DNA of 64,000 bases from Paenibacillus senegalensis JC66 (GTDB lineage: Bacteria; Bacillota; Bacilli; Paenibacillales; NBRC-103111), in the NCBI RefSeq assembly GCF_000285515.1, contig NZ_HE610959.1, positions 235,312 to 299,311 on the forward strand, in the 5' to 3' direction. A model generated the notes under the pieces. That model was not told where the DNA came from. It searched no databases and was given only the letters and a program-made list of their open reading frames with translations. A program made the position numbers and the translations under genes. This document shows, in pieces, positions 61,785-64,000 of the stretch. Numbering within the stretch: position 1 is the stretch's first letter; each line of letters starts with the position of its first letter.

Positions 61785-61830
61785 CCTCCACCTCCTATAA
61801 GCCATAGGTTCCGCCTTCCAGCGTTAACCT

Positions 61831-62048
61831 TGCCATCGCGCGCTCCGCCTGCTACCGCGCAGTCCGCTTACCACCGCACAGTCCGCTTGCCATCGCGCGC
61901 TCCGCCTGCTACCGCGCAGTCCGCTTGCCACCGCACGGGTCCCGCTTGCCACCGCGCACGGTCCGCTTGCCACCGCACGGGTCCCGTTTGCCACCGCGCA
62001 CGGTCCGCTAGCTACCGCACAGTCCGCTTGCCACCACGGGTTCCGATC
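61831..62048. repeat. Minisatellite of 19-21 bp units between hflX and spoVK
   Basis: About eleven imperfect tandem copies of a unit like TGCCACCGCGCACGGTCCGCT; units differ in length (19-21 bp), with ACAG, GCAG and ACGGG variants alternating. Frames across it give AVASG-type repeats in several phases, which argues against coding. It fills the gap between hflX and spoVK. Confidence 0.85.
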
Positions 62049-62207
62049 GCCATCAAGCCCTGCAAGCTGGTCTTCCCGTTTGGTAAGCAATAGCTTTTCC
62101 CCGCTGCTGCATTAACACGAAAGAGCCGTAAGAACTGGCCCATACAGCTACTAGGAAGTGTACACTTCTTGGCGAGTTTTATACAGCCTGTAGGGCATCC
62201 TCAGCAC

Positions 62208-62618
62208 TCAAAGCCGGCGGTCGAGCCGCAAGTCATCTGGAAGCAGAGTCATCAGTTCTTTCTTGGAAGGCGGTTTATCTACTTCCAAAAGACGCACTGC
62301 CTGATGCCGGGTTGATCGTTCAATCAAATTGCGAACAAGCCGCGCATTGCTAAACCATTCATCGCCCATTTCTTTCTCCCGAATGAGATATTGCCGCAGC
62401 TTTAATTCTGCTTGAGGATGGAACATATATTCCCTTTCAGCAATCATCATCTTCGCAATCTCCATCAATTGGTCTACCGAGTAATCGGGAAATTCTACCT
62501 GAATAGGGAATCGCGAAGGCAGGCCGGGGTTGGTCTGCAGGAAGCTATCCATCTCTTCCGGGTACCCCGCAAGTATCAGCACAAATTGATTCCTGTAGTC
62601 CTCCATCGCCTTCACCAC
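62208..62618 (-). CDS. spoVK: SpoVK C-terminal fragment, interrupted by a recombinase element
   Basis: The visible 136 codons equal the last third of the AAA+ sporulation protein SpoVK (about 320 aa): MEDYRNQFVLILAGYPEEMD, NPGLPSRFP, FPDYSVDQLMEIAKMM, and NARLVRNLIERS with its sensor-2 arginine region. Walker A and Walker B are missing. Upstream of VVKAMED the frame becomes unrelated recombinase-gene DNA, so the break lies near 62598-62618. The gene order with hflX, ynbB, glnR and glnA is the normal one for spoVK. The 5' part should lie beyond the right edge, past the inserted element. As it stands the fragment has no start of its own. Confidence 0.85.
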   Translation of the reverse strand: MVKAMEDYRNQFVLILAGYPEEMDSFLQTNPGLPSRFPIQVEFPDYSVDQLMEIAKMMIAEREYMFHPQAELKLRQYLIREKEMGDEWFSNARLVRNLIERSTRHQAVRLLEVDKPPSKKELMTLLPDDLRLDRRL

Positions 62619-64000
62619 GGATGAGTTTTTTATGTGTGGAATCACTAATCCGTAAATGCAGCACAATATCCCCATTCTCATGCAGCGCAACGGATTCCAC
62701 GAAGAGCCGGGCTAAAGCCCGCCGGTCCTCAATTGACAGACATCCTGAGCGAAGGAGTGTATGGAGCTTACTAGTATAGTTTACCATATGTGTTCGCAGA
62801 TTAGCATTAGAGGAATTATGCTCCTCCAATTCCTTCTGCAGTCTCGTCCGCCGATCACGAAGACGCTCGATTTGCTGTTCAAGAGCATCCAGCTTCGTCC
62901 GCAATTCTTCCTTGTCCTTCAAAATTCCGTCCAGATAAAGCTCCAGCAGCTGCCGTCGAGCCTTTGTCTTGGCCTCCAGTGATTGCATAATCGTATGCAG
63001 CTCAAGCTCAAGGTGACGGCGTTCATCCGCAGCCTTCCCCGAGCCCAGCCAATTAGCAAGCAGCTGCCGCTCGTCAATGAGACTGAGCAGCTTGCCCCAT
63101 ACGAGATCATCTACTTGATCGCTGCGCCAGTTTCGTCCGCGGCAGCGGCTTTTGGCCGGCTTTCCTCCGGGAGCATAGCCTTTACCTGATTTGTTAGTAC
63201 AGCTGTAATAGGTCAATTTGCCGTCCTTTCCCACAGAGCTGACCCCGGAAGAAACCGGAGCGGAGCAGCGGCCGCAGCGGGCCAGGCCCTTTAACAGGTA
63301 GCGCATGGATGGCCGTCCGGACGAAGCTTTTTTCAACCCGGACAGCCTGGCCAAAATTCGCAAATAGGTTTCATCATCAATAAAGGCGGGAATGGGAATC
63401 GCGATCCATTCCTCCTTCGGCCGTGTTCGTACGCTGCCTTTTCCATTCAGCTGAATCGTCTCTGTTTTTCCATAATAGTATTTTCCGGTGTAGGCTTCAT
63501 TTTTTAATATCCGGCTGATGGTCGCCTGATACCACACATTGCCATCCGGGCCAGGCATACCCCGCCGGGCGAGCTCTCGGGCGATCGCCGAGCAGGACAT
63601 ATCTTTATGCAGCAAAAGATCAACCATCAACAGATACGTTAGCTTTTCATCCGGATGGACAATGAGTTGATCCGAGCTTTTATCAAAGCGGTAACCGTAC
63701 AGTCTGCGCATCCCCGGAAGCTGCCCTTGCCTGGCCTTGGCCCGGCGCCCCCGCTTGGTATTCGCCAAAATCTTGGCTTTGTTGTATTGGGCTATGCTGC
63801 CCTGAATATTAAACATCAGCATTGATTCTGGATTCTCCTTATCCAGGTCGAACTCGACAAACTCGATATCTCCGCCTCTATCCCAAATTTTTGCCGTCAG
63901 CTCCATCTGCAAAAATAGATAGCGGCTCAAACGATCAGGATGCAGCAAGATCACCTTCTGCCCGATGCCCTGCTCCAAAAGCTCCAGTACATAATTCATC
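62545..64000 (-). CDS. Large serine recombinase (partial at window edge)
   Basis: 484 codons are visible; the N-terminal catalytic serine lies beyond the window. Visible parts in order: the end of the resolvase domain with PDRLSRYLF and NIQGSIAQYNKAKI, the recombinase domain (RRLYGYRFD to RILKNEAYTGKYYYGK), a zinc ribbon with Cys242, 245, 267 and 286 of the visible chain, a coiled coil (about 365-395), and a C-terminal tail. The last 20 or so codons run into spoVK sequence in another frame, so the gene abuts the attachment site. Such enzymes excise or integrate phage-like elements. Confidence 0.9.
   Translation of the reverse strand, partial: MNYVLELLEQGIGQKVILLHPDRLSRYLFLQMELTAKIWDRGGDIEFVEFDLDKENPESMLMFNIQGSIAQYNKAKILANTKRGRRAKARQGQLPGMRRLYGYRFDKSSDQLIVHPDEKLTYLLMVDLLLHKDMSCSAIARELARRGMPGPDGNVWYQATISRILKNEAYTGKYYYGKTETIQLNGKGSVRTRPKEEWIAIPIPAFIDDETYLRILARLSGLKKASSGRPSMRYLLKGLARCGRCSAPVSSGVSSVGKDGKLTYYSCTNKSGKGYAPGGKPAKSRCRGRNWRSDQVDDLVWGKLLSLIDERQLLANWLGSGKAADERRHLELELHTIMQSLEAKTKARRQLLELYLDGILKDKEELRTKLDALEQQIERLRDRRTRLQKELEEHNSSNANLRTHMVNYTSKLHTLLRSGCLSIEDRRALARLFVESVALHENGDIVLHLRISDSTHKKLIRGEGDGGLQESICADTCGVPGRDG
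62598..62618. other. Probable attachment-site junction in spoVK
   Basis: The spoVK codons for VVKAMED (GTGGTGAAGGCGATGGAGGAC on the minus strand) are the first that match SpoVK; sequence upstream does not. The crossover core should lie in or beside this segment. Its exact limits need the other end of the element. Confidence 0.55.

Noticed and set aside
61831-62048. CRISPR array
   Set aside because: Copies are directly abutting with no unique spacers and no cas genes are nearby.
61824-62090. 88-aa minus-strand frame with AVASG-type repeats (and a 115-aa plus-strand frame over the same DNA)
   Set aside because: Both are translations of the minisatellite; units vary between 19 and 21 bp so the frame drifts, and neither has a ribosome site.

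Overview
The window comes from a spore-forming Firmicute, most likely Paenibacillus or a close relative. The support is family content and gene order: KapB, a SpoVK fragment, GlnR, a LexA/YneA pair, YkpA/YfmR/YfmM-type ABC-F ATPases, a DUF6483 protein and MrfAB. The order spoVK-hflX-ynbB-glnR-glnA and the block lexA-yneA-UPF0291 match what I recall of the Bacillus subtilis chromosome. Nearly all genes lie on the minus strand. I see no rRNA, tRNA or CRISPR array.

Layout from low to high coordinate. 1-6142: an M20 amidohydrolase (cut by the window edge) coupled to two-subunit L-serine dehydratase (sdaAA/sdaAB), a DapA-like aldolase coupled to an SDR-like protein, and a TIGR01777 epimerase. 6414-6729: an internally deleted IS1182-like element. 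6750-11111: a TetR regulator and a SwrC-like RND pump, with a promoter carrying two palindromic operators. 11112-19353: mixed housekeeping, including an unrecognised protein with an internal duplication, a YueD-like reductase, two HD hydrolases, a CAP-domain exported protein, KapB, a DUF6483/thioredoxin-like pair and glutathione peroxidase. 19513-25248: three consecutive ABC-F ATPases. 25563-37945: a tad/Flp-type pilus cluster whose operon ends with an FHA protein and which is preceded by a Ser/Thr kinase fused to a degenerate P-loop domain. 38239-45009: a VOC protein, an ABC ATPase, and a DNA-repair group (endonuclease IV, Fpg-type glycosylase, MrfB/MrfA). 45550-52551: a MurA paralogue with Asp in place of the catalytic Cys, RNase Z, MetH and acireductone dioxygenase. 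52601-53045: a second IS remnant. 53133-56593: a HAD hydrolase, small proteins, the divergent yneA/lexA pair, and a small gene with its own LexA box. 57274-61784: glnA, glnR, ynbB and a frameshifted hflX. 61831-64000: a minisatellite, the 3' third of spoVK, and a large serine recombinase.

The most notable feature is at the right edge. spoVK is cut between its Walker B region and the rest of the AAA+ domain, and a large serine recombinase gene abuts the break in the same orientation. This is the arrangement of developmentally excised intervening elements such as skin in sigK, so the window probably ends inside an element that must leave the mother-cell chromosome to restore spoVK.

Other points: LexA-type boxes sit at lexA, yneA, a WYL-like orphan and (with one core mismatch) mrfAB, suggesting a linked SOS group. 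Two genes (tetR, hflX) carry single-base deletions in homopolymers, so sequencing error has to be excluded before they are called broken.
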